Of a stretch of 64,000 bases of DNA, positions 22,809 to 33,858 are shown piece after piece. The notes beneath the pieces are model-generated. The model saw only the letters and a list, made by a program, of their open reading frames with translations. It was not told where the DNA came from and made no database searches. The stretch is from Scolanthus callimorphus (lineage: Eukaryota > Cnidaria > Anthozoa > Actiniaria > Edwardsiidae), in assembly GCA_033964015.1 (NCBI GenBank), contig CM066913.1, positions 27,740,790 to 27,804,789 on the forward strand, read 5' to 3'. Position numbers and translations under genes: made by a program. Each line of letters begins with the position of its first letter. Position 1 is the first letter of the stretch.

Positions 22809-23857
22809 GCGATCACCGCACACTACACGTTCTCAATAAGTCCCTCGAGACCTTGTGGCATCTTTGCCTCGCATGGTACGATGTTTCAAGGCTAATGCGC
22901 AAATGTGGTTTAACAATGAATAACAGAACGTCAGTGAGAAACATTTTGTTGAATTAATTGCGTAGTTTAGTTTGAAATTCAAGTATCCGAAATCACGAAT
23001 TCCTAGCAAGCGCAGAATATCATACATTAGGTCTATTAAGCTGGAAAAATCACGTTTTCGCACTATAATTTTTTAAATCCGCGCTTTAAGAAAGTAGCGT
23101 GAAACAAAGGTTTCGAGCGTTATGTGCTTTGTGGGCTCTCTAAATTTCCTAATTTAAACCTCATTATAAAAATTATATTACGCATCAACGCCTTGGTGTC
23201 CGTAGTTTTTTAAATGTCATTGAAAACCGCTTTATTTTCACTAATTTTGCGATACGAATTTATTTTCTTGAACCATATCACTGAAGCTTTTTATCTCTGT
23301 ACATTTCATTTCTTCCTGTGCTTCTTTCATAATATGAAATGGAACAGTTTTGCATAAATTGCGCGCTCCAGTGATCACTAACTAAAAGTCCGCTCAGAGA
23401 GCTCTTGAACAGCCGTGTTTTCTCTTGCTCGAGACGCTCATTTACATATGGCATTACTTTTTGGGGTATGGAGCAAGAAAAGTGGTGAAATGGATATAAC
23501 AACAAGAATTGAAAGAAATAGGAGACGATAAATAAGTCTGAAACCCTTCGACAACGCTTGCTAAACTTTCGCCTAAATGCGAGAAGCGGACATTCTAGCG
23601 ACCATGCAACTTTCATTTTTGTGGATAGATTCGTTCGATAATGTTTAGTCCCAATTTCAACTCGTGAAATACGTTAGATGAGAGCATGGAGTTATTATGC
23701 GGCCCACAGAGTAACTGCATGAGAGCAAGGCTAACAACAACATTTTTTGTACCACAACACATTACATTATTCATTTCTTTTGCACTGTTAGTTTTCAGTC
23801 TTCACTTGTAGCCCAAACATGTAAGGGCAGTACACCCATGCAACGTCTTACTGCAAT
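22809..23857. other. No supported gene
   Basis: A 112-residue minus frame (23278-23616) has no recognised motif and no clear splice context. Confidence 0.4.
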
Positions 23858-23945
23858 CATTCTCGTACCCATAGCTCCCCAGCTCGTCTGCTGCTCGCAG
23901 GGGAGGCTCTGGGGACATCCATTTGAGGGCCGTCGCTTATTGGTT
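23858..23945 (+). repeat. Single arm of the CTCGTACCCAGAGCTCC foldback family
   Basis: ATCATTCTCGTACCC, then CTGGGGACATCCATTTGAGG, matches 6665-6840 without the central palindrome. Confidence 0.7.
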
Positions 23946-23989
23946 GATTTTGAGCGTTGATTGTCTTTCATGCAAATTTGAATCCTTCA

Positions 23990-24430
23990 ACATTTTCCGC
24001 ATGCTGGAATGTTGGAGGATCCAAATGTGCATGGTGGGCTAGACAAGCACAACCAACAGAGAACTTTGGAATTCAATTGAGCAGGCGTTCGGATTGGCCT
24101 TTGCAAATGCCGTGAACTTCAATCCAACAGAAATCGAGCAATATTGATCGATAGGTTTTTGAAGTGCATATACGAAGTCTATTAAAATAATGCTAAAACA
24201 GGTAGAAAATGCGACGACTAGAACCGCAGAAGGAATCGACTGTATGAATATCAGGACGAAAACAGCTCATTAAATCCGAACTTTGACGTGAAAATACGCT
24301 ATTTTCCTTTCAACCTCAGGCAAAACAAATGGCATAGTGCTAAAGATTATGATGTCTTCTACTTGTGTGCCGAATTTGGTGGAATTTCAGGCAAGTGGAA
24401 AATAGTTGCTAGTGGCACTTTGAGTGCGGT
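23990..24430. mobile_element. Inverted-repeat element family X, copy 2 (decayed)
   Basis: It aligns along 7857-8417, including CCAACAGAGAACTTTGGA, GAGCAGGCGTTCGGATTGGC, TTTTCCTTTCAACCTC and the right end GTGTGCCGAATTTGGTGGAA. The frames open in copy 1 are interrupted here. Confidence 0.75.
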
Positions 24431-24954
24431 ACACTGTGTCCAAAAATTCACTCCCGTGGGAATTTCGTGCCGAAATTGATTTTTTTGGTGTTTGAACTCA
24501 TTTCGGGTCAAATAATAAGATTTCGATGGGGTTAAAATTTTCTGACCCCGTATACCCATATTATGGGATGCATTAAATTGGAAATATGCAAATTAGGTTC
24601 TCAAAGATTTTTTTACAAATATCTAAACAAATATAAAACGAATATTCACTAAACTTTGTATAAACGATCTATACAACGATTGACGTCTATTTGACGTTGT
24701 GTCGTTTCCATGGTAACATGTTTAAGGGGCGCAAATGCTAAACAATGTTGATTTCTTTTATTTCACAGGAACAAATTCTCCCTCAGTTATTAAAATTGTT
24801 TTTACAATAATTACACCATCGCGAATAACACAAAAAATGATAAAACCGTTTTCACGATGACTTTTTTCTACAATATTTATGCTCCCTTAAAAGCACACAA
24901 GAAAACAAATGCACATAAATCCATCTACAATGTTACGATTTTTTTGTTAAACAC
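24431..24954. other. No gene seen
   Basis: AT-rich sequence without a supported feature. Confidence 0.4.
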
Positions 24955-24958
24955 TTAA

Positions 24959-25965
24959 CTCTTTGCGGACGGTCCACACAAATTTAGGTGGAAAACCACC
25001 TATAGCTTTGAAAAATTGCAGGGCCTTCATTTTTTGGAAAGTTATTTCCAAACTGCCTGACATGTCTATGATTGCTGTTTCAAACAATGTGATATCACTT
25101 TTTTTCGAACAAACTAAGGCTTTGATCCATGAAATTGCACTTCAAAATCTGCAAATAGTGAAAAATGCTTTTTTTCTGACGATGCAAAAAGCACAAAACA
25201 TCCAATATTCACAGCTAACTAATTTAATAAAAACAACCTCTAATGCAAATAAATATGCAACTAGAAGAGCAGTGTCTTTTCTTCATTTTGAGTACCTTTG
25301 TGTCCTCCAACTCCTTAACAATGCTGAGTAGTAACCATAAATACCAGAGATATATGCAGCTCCACACAATTTCATCCATTTGGGACCGCATTGAATTATG
25401 GGTAACTGCCATTCACCAGCCATAGAGGTCCCTCCATCTCCACTTTTGGGATTTTTTATAAGTGCCGAGCCACCCAGACCTCCTGGCTTAATTTCAAGCT
25501 TTTTGCATGTTTTGTTGGCCACATCTTCCAAAAAATGCCATGGTAGGTTCATGGAATCCATCTATAGGCAAGCAGTCAGCTCACTTCAAGTTGTGGTCAA
25601 AAACTCACGAGTCCACCATTTTGATCGGTTCTTTGACTTGAAATAAGCTGAAAACCCCTCGGTTCTTTGAGGCGCTCAACTCTAGGCCGTCATCAGGCTT
25701 AAGGATGCCCATCTGGCGCTTGCTATAGATGGCAAATGACTCCAAAATATCCAAAAATTCAAAACAAACCTTGTTTAAATCGAGCTCGCGTTCTCAGTAA
25801 AGAGTGTACTCGATGTTTTGAAACAGCACTGCAAGCCATGCGCCCCTAGAACTGTAGATCAGCGGCTATTCTATGGTAACCCCAAATATGGATTGTTCAG
25901 AGCCCAAAATAATTTATAGACACAAAAAGGCTTAAAACAGAGGAAAATTGGCCGTCAGGAAAGAG
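24959..25965. mobile_element. TTAA-flanked MITE, piggyBac-like ends
   Basis: TTAA lies immediately outside both ends (24955-24958 and 25966-25969). The inverted ends are CTCTTTGCGGACGG and CTCTTTCCTGACGG. TTAA targets with CCCTTT/CTCTTT-type ends are typical of piggyBac elements. The interior holds frames of up to 122 residues that do not look like a piggyBac transposase, so this is a non-autonomous element. Confidence 0.7.
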
Positions 25966-25969
25966 TTAA

Positions 25970-26640
25970 GGTTACTGAGAACCTTCGCGCACGTCCTCGG
26001 AAAAATATCATACTCGTCCTTAGTTTAACAAAACATGTCAACCTATATATCGTTGGAAAGCTTATAGAATGAACTAGCGGGCTATGGCAAAAAGAAGTAA
26101 CTTTTTAATAAATAAATAAAGCTTTTATAAAACAATTGAATGTGACATTTTCAAGAACTAATCGCCGTTGAACTGATTGACCTTGACTCTCAAGAAACAC
26201 ATTGTTTTAATCCTTATAAAGGTTTTTCTCAAAAACCGTGTCTGCGTTTTTTTAAATTTTGTTTAGTTCAAAAGTTATGATTTTTTAAAATTTTTAAAGC
26301 CTGAAAGCAAGTTTATAAGATTTATCTGTTTTGAAACAATATGAAAGAAGCCTTAAAAATGAGGATTTCAGCTCCAAAACAATTAAATATTTCGTTGTGG
26401 GCAGTGTTACTTTCAGGCCAAACCGGCTCCCTTATAAACTGAGCACTTTTATTTTCTGAAGCTTGCAAAACTTTAAACCTCTCATAAACGTCGAATGGAG
26501 GAAGATATAAAGAGCTAGTTTCAGGTCGAGAAGCTCCTGATAAACATACACAAGAATAAACAATAATTATTTAACGAAGAACTAATATGGTTCTTTATTT
26601 GCTATTTAGCAGCAACGAAAAAGCAAGAAATCGACTGCTA
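25970..26640. other. No gene seen
   Basis: AT-rich sequence with no supported feature, directly upstream of the YHxxC pseudogene. Confidence 0.4.
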
Positions 26641-26647
26641 AGTTTCC

Positions 26648-27360
26648 ATGTCTGTTGTGAACAAAGTGTGTATTATCTGCAACGAGGGTCTTGCTTTAAA
26701 CATGAATCTTATAAGCAACCCTGAAATGATTGGCCAATTGTACGAGTGCTGCAAAGAGCGGTTGTCCTTGGGACAAGCAGATTTAAAGAAACTAATAGAA
26801 CGATTAGAAGGCTTAAGTGAAGTTGAACGTAAATCGGCATGTTACCACAGTGAATGCCGAAAACCAATTGTAAATAAGGGATGATTGAGCGATTAAGTTT
26901 CCGGACGAATCCGCAACTATTCAACCGCGAGGCCCTGGACGCCCTTCCACCTCAACCTGCTCGCGACCTAAAAGGGCAAGACATTTTCCTAAGTCACAGG
27001 TATGTCTGTTTAAGTCTTGCATGTTTTGCCCAGGGGAAAGTTCTGATGATTAACATCGCGTTTTTTTGGATCACGTGGGAATAAGTTTACTTCAAATAAA
27101 GAGAAGAACCCAAGACGACCAGGTTAGAAGTTGCGTGTCGGATCTCGAAGACGCCGGGGACGCCTCGGCACTTGGAAAGTACTACCATAGGAATTGTTTG
27201 CGATACGCACAGCGAACTTTTAGTTACGAAAAGGAAAACCTTTCTTCAACAGAAATAGTTCGCTCGGCATGTGACGAGGAAGCAGTTCTGGTAGTTCAGG
27301 CGACACTGGCTGATGAAGGTGCCAGCCTGAATATGGCTGAGGTAAATGACGCGTACGTGA
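26648..27360 (+). pseudogene. YHxxC-module protein fragment, frameshifted
   Basis: Three frames in a row carry pieces of one protein. The first (26648-26884) has VCIICNEGL with a CxxC pair, KKLIERLEGLSEVERKSA and CYHSECRKPIVNK. The second starts MIERL at 26881. The third (27066 on) has LLQIKRRTQDDQVRSCVSDL, EDAGDASALGKYYHRNCLR and AQRTF, then an acidic helix-like stretch up to about 27355. The CxxC plus YHxxC pattern appears twice and suggests zinc binding. I recognise this pattern from uncharacterised proteins common in cnidarian genomes but assign no function. Frameshifts lie near 26880 and 27050. The 3' end is replaced by a foldback at 27356. It could be a decayed host gene or a transposon-carried gene. 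Confidence 0.65.
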
Positions 27361-27584
27361 ACTTCGACAAGCCAATTTCACCGACTTGCGAAGTCAGAGC
27401 CCTTTGGCCCCAGGAATGCCGTTGCTCCAGTTGCAGCGTTGTTTACATTTTCAACGGCCAATCACCTAGCGAGTTTCCCCGTCGTCGATGCCGAACTCGC
27501 TACGTGATTGGCCGTTGAAAATGTAGGGAGTTTCCCTCGTCGATCGAACTCACAAGTCGGTGAAATTGGCTTGTCGAAGTTCAA
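27356..27584. repeat. Double-nested foldback that ends the YHxxC fragment
   Basis: The outer arms GAACTTCGACAAGCCAATTT (27359-27388) and their inverse (27552-27581) enclose inner arms TTTACATTTTCAACGGCCAA (27443-27476) and their inverse (27493-27524). Confidence 0.85.
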
Positions 27585-27932
27585 CGGAAAAAAATCCGGA
27601 ATTCACCGTGTTCGGATCTTTTAATCGAGACAGCGCTGCTTTATAGGAAAGATATATACAAGACGGTTCTCTTGGAGTGATTAGGGCGCCGATCAAATGG
27701 CGATTTATCGAAGAAATTCGGTCGCGGTGAGGCGTTCGAGACTCTTGTTTGGAGCCTTTCCCTCTGGTTAGAGGGGTCTGGTGGAACACTCGGAAACACT
27801 TCGGACAACAGAACTCAGTGACGATTTTATAGCAATTTAGCGAGTTTATCGACTTTATAAACGACCATTGTACTTGGGCTGCCTGTGGGCTATGGATGTA
27901 TTGTCAACTGGATAGCAGAGATACGATTGGCC
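27585..27932. other. No gene seen
   Basis: No supported feature. Confidence 0.4.
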
Positions 27933-28256
27933 ATTTAGTCAAGTCGCCACAGGGGGTTCACGTGCACCCCCCGGAATATTTATGGGGACATATCTTTTTA
28001 GAACCCTTAGGGTGTCTAGAATCTGATTTGAGGTGTCCCCAGCCCGAAAAAGTGTCCCACGTCCACTTTTTGGGCCGATGTTTGTTTTTTAATTATATTC
28101 TTTTAAAAGCTCATGATGTAAAGCGTGAATCGCTGTCATTAGGGTATATCCACTCCATTTTCATAAGTGATGTTATTTTTAGAACCCTTCCCGCGAAAAC
28201 TGACCAATCACAGCACTCGCTCTGTAACAGCTAGCATATTTCAAATGAAATTAAAA

Positions 28257-28691
28257 ATGGCGGACGAGACGGCGGAGGGAAGCGAGAGTACTACTAGCAG
28301 CGATTATTTCGAAAGCAGCTAACTAGAAGAAAAATCAGAATCAGAGGAAAGGAGTTTAGAATCAGAAGAAGAGAGCTTAGAGTCAGAAGGAGAGGTTTTT
28401 AAGGATTTAATAGAATTTTGCTCGCACCGATGTTCACTCTTGTCAGAATCATCATTCGTAATTGTTCCGCTTCATGATAAAAACCTCACAGTACAGATCT
28501 CCAAAGCTATTTCAAGAAGATTATATCTTTCCAAAACCAATGTGTGCTTTTTTGACACGGAGACACAGCCATTTATGTTTTCGGATATCTTAAGTCCTAA
28601 GTTCGGTTCGATCAGGCCAAGGCTTCAACACATTGCTTTAAAATTTGCGTCTCGACACTTATTATTGGTTCCCCATAATTGGAAAAAATAA
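28257..28691 (+). pseudogene. Acidic Ser/Glu-rich ORF with one in-frame stop
   Basis: From the ATG at 28257 the frame runs to TAA at 28691, with a single internal TAA at 28320-28322 after 21 codons. Residues 1-45 are acidic and serine-rich (MADETAEGSESTTSSDY, then repeats of SESEE and SLESE). Residues 50-144 are mixed, with SFVIVPLHDKNLTVQISKAI and RPRLQHIALKFASRHLL. The continuation of frame and composition after the stop suggests a recent nonsense change, or a read-through or spliced transcript. The product is not recognised. It begins about 230 bp inside the left inverted repeat, where a transposon gene would be expected. Confidence 0.55.
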
Positions 28692-29316
28692 GGAATGGGT
28701 TTCAAATGGAATGGAAACAGATAAAACCTCACAAGGACGGCGTTTAGATAGAGGTTTGGGGATTTTTGGCAGCCATTTAGTTGCCGGATTTCGGAATATG
28801 TAAATTAGGCAAATCTAAAAATAACTACACTTGAGAAAATGGAGTGGGTCGAGTACAATGCTCGTTTCACGCTTTTACATCATGAGCTTTTGCTTTTGTT
28901 ATTTAATGAGATTCAATGAGCCAATTTTATAGATTGTAGCACTGTACAAAAAAGCTCTTTAGATTCTAAAACTATACTTTTACGATCTTGGGAATACTCT
29001 GATCACATGTAGACTAGTTAAATTGCTGTCTCAGCCTTTTCCCGTCACATACGCATATCGTTTTGGTATTTCCTAATAGAAATACAAAGGCTGATCATGA
29101 CAGAGTCTTAGAAAACATCTACCAGTAAGGAACATAACATGTATAAAACGGGCATGTAAATTGTACATATGTGTTCAGTCTATTAATGACACTAGAATAG
29201 CATAAGTGGTAAGACTGGAATGCTTTTCTGAACAGTGCTACAGTCTATAAAATTACCTCATTGAATCTCATTAAATAACAAAAGAATATAATTAAAAAAT
29301 CAAAAATCGGCCCAAA
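28692..29316. other. No gene seen
   Basis: No supported feature. GAGATTCAATGAG occurs near 28912 and its inverse near 29260, a possible weak inverted repeat. Confidence 0.35.
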
Positions 29317-30340
29317 AAGTAGTAGTAGTAAACACTTTATTTCAACACGCTTTCCCCGACAACCTCAGCTGATTTCCACAAGGGGCGTGTGGACTAAAAA
29401 ATACAATTTATATTTTCCTCTTCCCTTTAGTAAGAGATAACCTAAATGGGGCTGTCGCAGTTCTTGCTCGTTTACTGGGTAGGAATAAAACAAGACGATT
29501 GTTGGAGTTAAAATGGCTGAGGGCGATAGCCCAAAGCCGCTTTATTCGAATTTTCTGATCCAAATCGAAAATACGAAATACGAAGATGTGGTTTTTACAG
29601 TGCCCAGTAAAGGTGAGGGCAATCAAAACGCAATCACCATCATGTGGAAGGCTAGGGGAGGAGGAGGGTCAAAGGAAAAACCAGCGTGCTCGCTTCAAGG
29701 TCTCGACGAATGACTAATTGCAAAATCCGTCCCCTAGAGGGGGTTAATTGAAGTCCTCTCCTCGGGGAGCCAGCGGCCGCCACGTGACCGTGATTGTTAC
29801 ATAATCAATCGCTTGAGTATAATGGCTACAGATTAATAACTAGTAGATCGCGATAAGCGGAAGAGAAAATATAAAAATCACATTCGCTTTGCAAATATTC
29901 CATTTATATTTTCCTCTTCCCTAGGGGCGTGTGGACTAAAAAATACAATATATCTAAAATTTACAATATTCAAAAATGTAATTAAAATTAATTCTAATAT
30001 AGAAAAATGTATATACATATGTACAATAATTTCATAGATGTTGTGCCTTGTTAAGGGTGGGGGCCCGAGTTCATTTTGTCTGAAAAGGATTTAATATTTT
30101 CCTTGTTTCGGCAGTCTTCCGGTAGGGAATTCCAAAGCTTTGCTCCGTCGTAGCTAAAGCTCTTTTTCATGTTTTCGGTTTTAGGGAGTGGTAACTGCAG
30201 CGACGTGGAGGACCCCCTCAGGTTATAATTTGTGATTGTTTCTTTCTTGATGAACAGATCGGAAAGGCAACTTGGAGCCATACCATTTAGCACTTTAAAC
30301 ATTTGCTTGGCCGTGGGACACTTTTTGGGTCGTGGCATAT
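29317..30340 (-). pseudogene. LINE 3' fragment with (ACT)n tail, interrupted
   Basis: On the minus strand residues from 30338 read MFKVLNGMAPSCLSDLFIKK, TNYNLRGSSTSLQLPLP and KSFSYDGAKLWNSLPED. These are the standard carboxyl-terminal blocks of CR1/L2-type LINE ORF2. A short 3' UTR follows, then GAAATAAAGTG and a (TAC)n tail at about 29319-29332. A 516-bp insert (29407-29922) splits the 3' UTR. Everything upstream of the last ~100 codons is absent. Confidence 0.85.
29407..29922. mobile_element. 516-bp insert with terminal direct repeats
   Basis: A 26-bp direct duplication (29381-29406 and 29923-29948, starting AGGGGCGTGTGG) flanks the insert. The insert starts and ends with the same 20 bases (29407-29426 and 29903-29922), a TTTATATTTTCCTCTTCCCT motif. 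An inverted relative of that motif lies at 29862-29880. A plus-strand ATG frame at 29513 (MAEGDSPKPLYSNFLIQ) runs to a possible donor (AAAG/GTGAGG at 29611), so it could include a captured first exon. The mechanism is unknown. Confidence 0.6.
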
Positions 30341-30724
30341 CAAGAAAGGGCTGTCGTTTTTATGGCAAATCCGCGCGGGTTGCCTGTGGTGTTCAAAACG
30401 TGTCTCAGGCCCCTCGGCGGGGGGCAAAACAAAATGGCGACCAAAGAGATCGGTGTTTCTCGAGCATCTGCAAGTTTTGGTAAATTTTCCTGCTTTTTTC
30501 GCTAAGATATGAGGAAAAGTACTTACAGACCTTCCAAATAAGGTAAGGGGAAGTTCCTAATAAGGAAGTTTTGCAACAACGGCAAAACGACAGTTTTTGG
30601 CGAAGTTTTCTTGATATGGACATCTAAAACCAGTTTTTTTTATATCCTAAGGGTTCCAAAAAAGTATGTCTCGTTACTAGTTCCGGGGGTTGCACGTGAA
30701 CCCCCTCTGGCGACTAGACTAATT

Positions 30725-31523
30725 TAAGAGCGGGGTCGCGGTAATATAGCCTATGGCCCACAATAACGCAGAAATCGATTTTTCAAAAACTATACCAGAG
30801 TATTAGGGTCACAATGTATGAAAACATTATTCTAAGTTCGATCGGCGAAATATTTCAGAAGACTTCTACCGATCTGGGCCTGAAATGCCAAAAAATCGCA
30901 TGGAAAATTGGCACAAAATCGCATTAATTTACATAGCTTAAAATACAATTTAAGCAACATCTAGGTAAATATAGGTAAACATTTCTTCCGTTGTCTAGAG
31001 CAATAAGAAATGGATTAAATCGAATCTACGAATTTTGCGAGCATTTTCAAATTGTAGTAATTGTTCATTTTGCGAAGCCGTGTCGAAACTCGAAATTTCC
31101 CAATTTTCATGTGCTCTAAATCGACCATGGTACACGGCTCTGGACACTAATGATATATTTTCTGAAAAGACCATTCCTTCCTCTTTTCATTTCTGCAAAA
31201 AACATTTTGGGGATCTTTAATTGGCGAGTTCAGAGGGAAGCGAATGGAAGTCACTCTGCAGGGGAAAATTATAACTGACCTTGTCAAAGTTTAGTATCAC
31301 GTATCTACCATCTTAGATTTCCTCGCCCCTTCTCTGCACATAAAAAGCATTAAAAGGTACCTGAATACTTGTTTACTTCATAACTGGCGAAATAAAGGCA
31401 TACATTTCTGTTTTACATACCGATAATAGCTCCAAAGTGCGTCCCTTTTGTTCTTATGTCATGTCCGTTCCCACGTGTGATACCAAACTCCATACAATAT
31501 CGCGCCGGGATGGCCAAATGATA
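30725..31523. other. No gene seen
   Basis: A 61-residue plus frame at 31035 shows no motif. Confidence 0.4.
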
Positions 31524-32014
31524 AAATCCCGCGGGGGGGGGGGGGGGGGGGGGGGGGGACTCCAATATTTTTTTGGTCGGGGATGATCGTCGAACATTTT
31601 CAGTTTCACCCCTAAAAGATACCAAACATGGCGGGCCATGGCGTGGCTCAAACAATTTATTACCCTAAAAGATACCCTAAAAGATGAGGTCTTATGTACC
31701 AAGTAGGCACGAAGGACACAGGTAACAGGTGAAAGATACCCATCAAGAAATTTCCGTGTTTGTTTCTAATTTATCGTCTTTTCATCGAATAATCTCTCTT
31801 TCTTACACGGTTTTTAGAAGTACCATCATAAGAAAAAGCAATTTGGACACAGTTGCGACCCTATAAGATACCAATCTCCCTAAAATTTATTGAAGATCAA
31901 GATCACCTCTAAAAGAGACCAAACCATCGTGATTTTAACCCCTAAAAGATACGACGATCATCCCCGACCAAAAAATATGGGAGTCCCCCCCCCCCCCCCC
32001 CCCCGGGGATAAAA
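31524..32014. mobile_element. Homopolymer-ended inverted-repeat element 1
   Basis: The left end is AAATCCCGC followed by a long G run; the right end is a long C run followed by GGGGATAAAAT. Inside both runs lie GGACTCCAATATTTTTTTGG- and GGTCGGGGATGATCGTCG-type arms. Several ACCCCTAAAAGATACC motifs occur in the core, and a related CCCCTAAAAAATACC motif appears in the element at 41699-42047. The proline-rich frames over the homopolymer are artefacts. Confidence 0.75.
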
Positions 32015-32084
32015 TCAGAGCAGCAGATCCCTTAACAAGAGCAAGAACAAATTCTACTCTGCACAAAACTGCCCTATGTGACAT
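32015..32084. other. No gene seen
   Basis: Short spacer. Confidence 0.4.
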
Positions 32085-32413
32085 ATCTAAGCACAGGTTC
32101 CCCAAGCTCCGTGGGAGTTTAAAATAATTATTTGAATAAAAGCTAAAGTAGTTTCAATACCGTGATGGTAATGTTATTGACTTCACTTAGTACATGAACT
32201 GTGCTTCGCTAGCGACTGTATTGAGTCATCACATATCCCTTCTGTAAGAGAAATAACAGTACAATACTAAACTTTCAATTAACTTTCACTTAGCCATCCC
32301 GTACATCCGATACATTTGAGTTTTGAGTCCGTTTTTAGCGATTTCTATTTCACCCCTCTTCCCTCTATATAAAATCTCTCCAAGGTAGGAGACTTCCACA
32401 CCACCACCCGAAA

Positions 32414-32549
32414 TTCGAATGTTTACACAGTCAAGCGACCACGTGATAAATTCAAAACAGGCTGCCCTCGCCCCTGCCGCCAAATCAGAGGCGAGGGCAG
32501 CCTGTTTTGAATTTATCACGTGGTCGCTGACTGTAAACATTCGAATTTG
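32414..32549. repeat. Near-perfect foldback nested in the 32092-33851 element
   Basis: Arms starting TTCGAATGTTTACA and containing GCGACCACGTGATAAATTC and CAGGCTGCCCTCGCC pair across a loop at 32471-32480. Confidence 0.9.
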
Positions 32550-32968
32550 TGTTTTTCAACGGACTTTCTGCACGCTAATTCGACGTACGCCTTATGAGAC
32601 ATGGAAAGAACAAATAGTTCGACCTGAAATTCCTAAACAACGTAAGTTTTGCACCGTCGGTCGGTTGAGATGAATAGTTCTATCCTTTTGCTATGGCTCA
32701 GTGGCGATTTGAGCGGATTCGAGCATTTCTTTCGAATTTATGGCTGTTTTCGCTCGGGTGGTGGTGTGGAAGTCTCCTACCTTGGGCAGATTTTATATAG
32801 AGGGAAGAGGGGTGAAATAGAAATCGCTAAAAACGGACTCAAAACTCAAATGTATCGGATGTACGGGATGGCTAAATGAAAGTTAATTGAAAGTTTATTA
32901 TTGTACTGTTATTTCTCTTACAGAAGGGATATGTGATGACTCAATACAGTCGCTAGCGAAGCACAGTA

Positions 32969-33744
32969 GTCCATTTTATGAATGACCACCAACTAATTGC
33001 AACAGAAACTTTCTCAACGGTTTTAGGGCCATAAAGTCAACCCAACAAACATACTAAAAATCATAAAAGAATCCATGTAGTGGAACATCTCAAAATTCAA
33101 GTTTGAAAAGACGACACAATTTTCTTTTGTTGGCGGTCATCTTGCCCTTTGTTATTAATGAGTTTTGCCGCACTTAGTTCGCGAAGCTTTTAAAATTCGC
33201 TATACTGTACAGTATTCCCAGCTAAGTGTTTCAATTTTTAGTAGTTTAAAATAGACTCATTCGTGTTATATATACTTTGTTAGGTATGTTATTTTTGCAA
33301 ACTACGCTTTGAGTAAGAGAAATTTACAATGTCATAAGTCCAATACAGTGCCTGACTAGGAATCTTGAAACACGTTTCCATACACAACTCAATAATTCTT
33401 TATCATGAATTCGGTTGGCAGACATCAATAGACTCTATACAAGGGGTCATTTCTATGTAAAGGAAAGCGTTAGAATATTTACCTGTAACGCGTTACAGTC
33501 TAGAACTAGTTTTATCAGCGTAGAGCTCCAAGTGCCGTAAAACTCATTTAATAATAACAAAAGCCAAAATGGCCGCCAACGAAAGAAAATAAAAACTCCT
33601 GAATTTAAGTACTTTCCCCTACTTCGATTTAATAAGATTTTTAGTATGTTGTTTCTAAGGGTATTTGGGATAGGATTATGAAGGAAAAGCTTATGTTGCA
33701 ATTACTCTGAGGTTGACCGCATTTTTTATTATAAATGACTGGAT
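32969..33744. mobile_element. TA-flanked family T, short member
   Basis: TA on both sides. The left end is GTCCATTTTATGAATGA, then AACTAATTGCAACAGAAAC; the right end is ATGACTGGAT. About 390 bp at the left match 55515-55890 closely. It interrupts the right arm of the 32092-33851 element, so it is younger. The 82-residue minus frame at 33453-33701 is not recognised. Confidence 0.8.
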
Positions 33745-33858
33745 TAGAGTTCATGTAAGTGAAGTCAATAACAACCATTACGGTATTGAAACTACTTTAG
33801 CTTTTATTCAAATAATTGTTTTAAACTCCCACGGAGCTTGGGGAACCTGTCATCTAAG

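Larger units (their letters stand above)
27933..30724. mobile_element. 2.8-kb inverted-repeat element carrying a broken acidic ORF
   Basis: The left end ATTTAGTCAAGTCGCC, AGGGGGTTCACGTGCA and AGAACCCTTAGG is repeated in inverted order from 30724 inwards for about 90 bp. Inside are an acidic ORF near the left end (28257) and a nested LINE 3' fragment with its own insertion (29317-30340). An inverted pair (CATATCAAGAAA at 30338 and 30612) lies near the right end. No transposase motif was found, and the superfamily is unknown. Confidence 0.7.
32092..33851. mobile_element. 1.76-kb inverted-repeat element with 7-bp target duplication
   Basis: ATCTAAG occurs at 32085-32091 and 33852-33858. The ends read CACAGGTTCCCCAAGCTCCG and its inverse with GAC. 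Arms of roughly 320 bp match (32092-32415 with 32750-32968 plus 33747-33851). The right arm is split by the TA-flanked element at 32969-33744, and the centre by a foldback. The 84- and 76-residue frames in the two arms are mirror images and are not called. A 7-8 bp duplication with CAGG-type ends would fit a hAT-like element; this is tentative. Confidence 0.8.

Noticed and set aside
26997..27045. Mini-intron between GTATGT and CCCAG in the YHxxC fragment
   Set aside because: At about 43 bp it is too short, and the sequence inside still reads as family-like coding; frameshift decay explains it better.
31413..31702. Proline-rich frames
   Set aside because: Generated by the G homopolymer; no motif.
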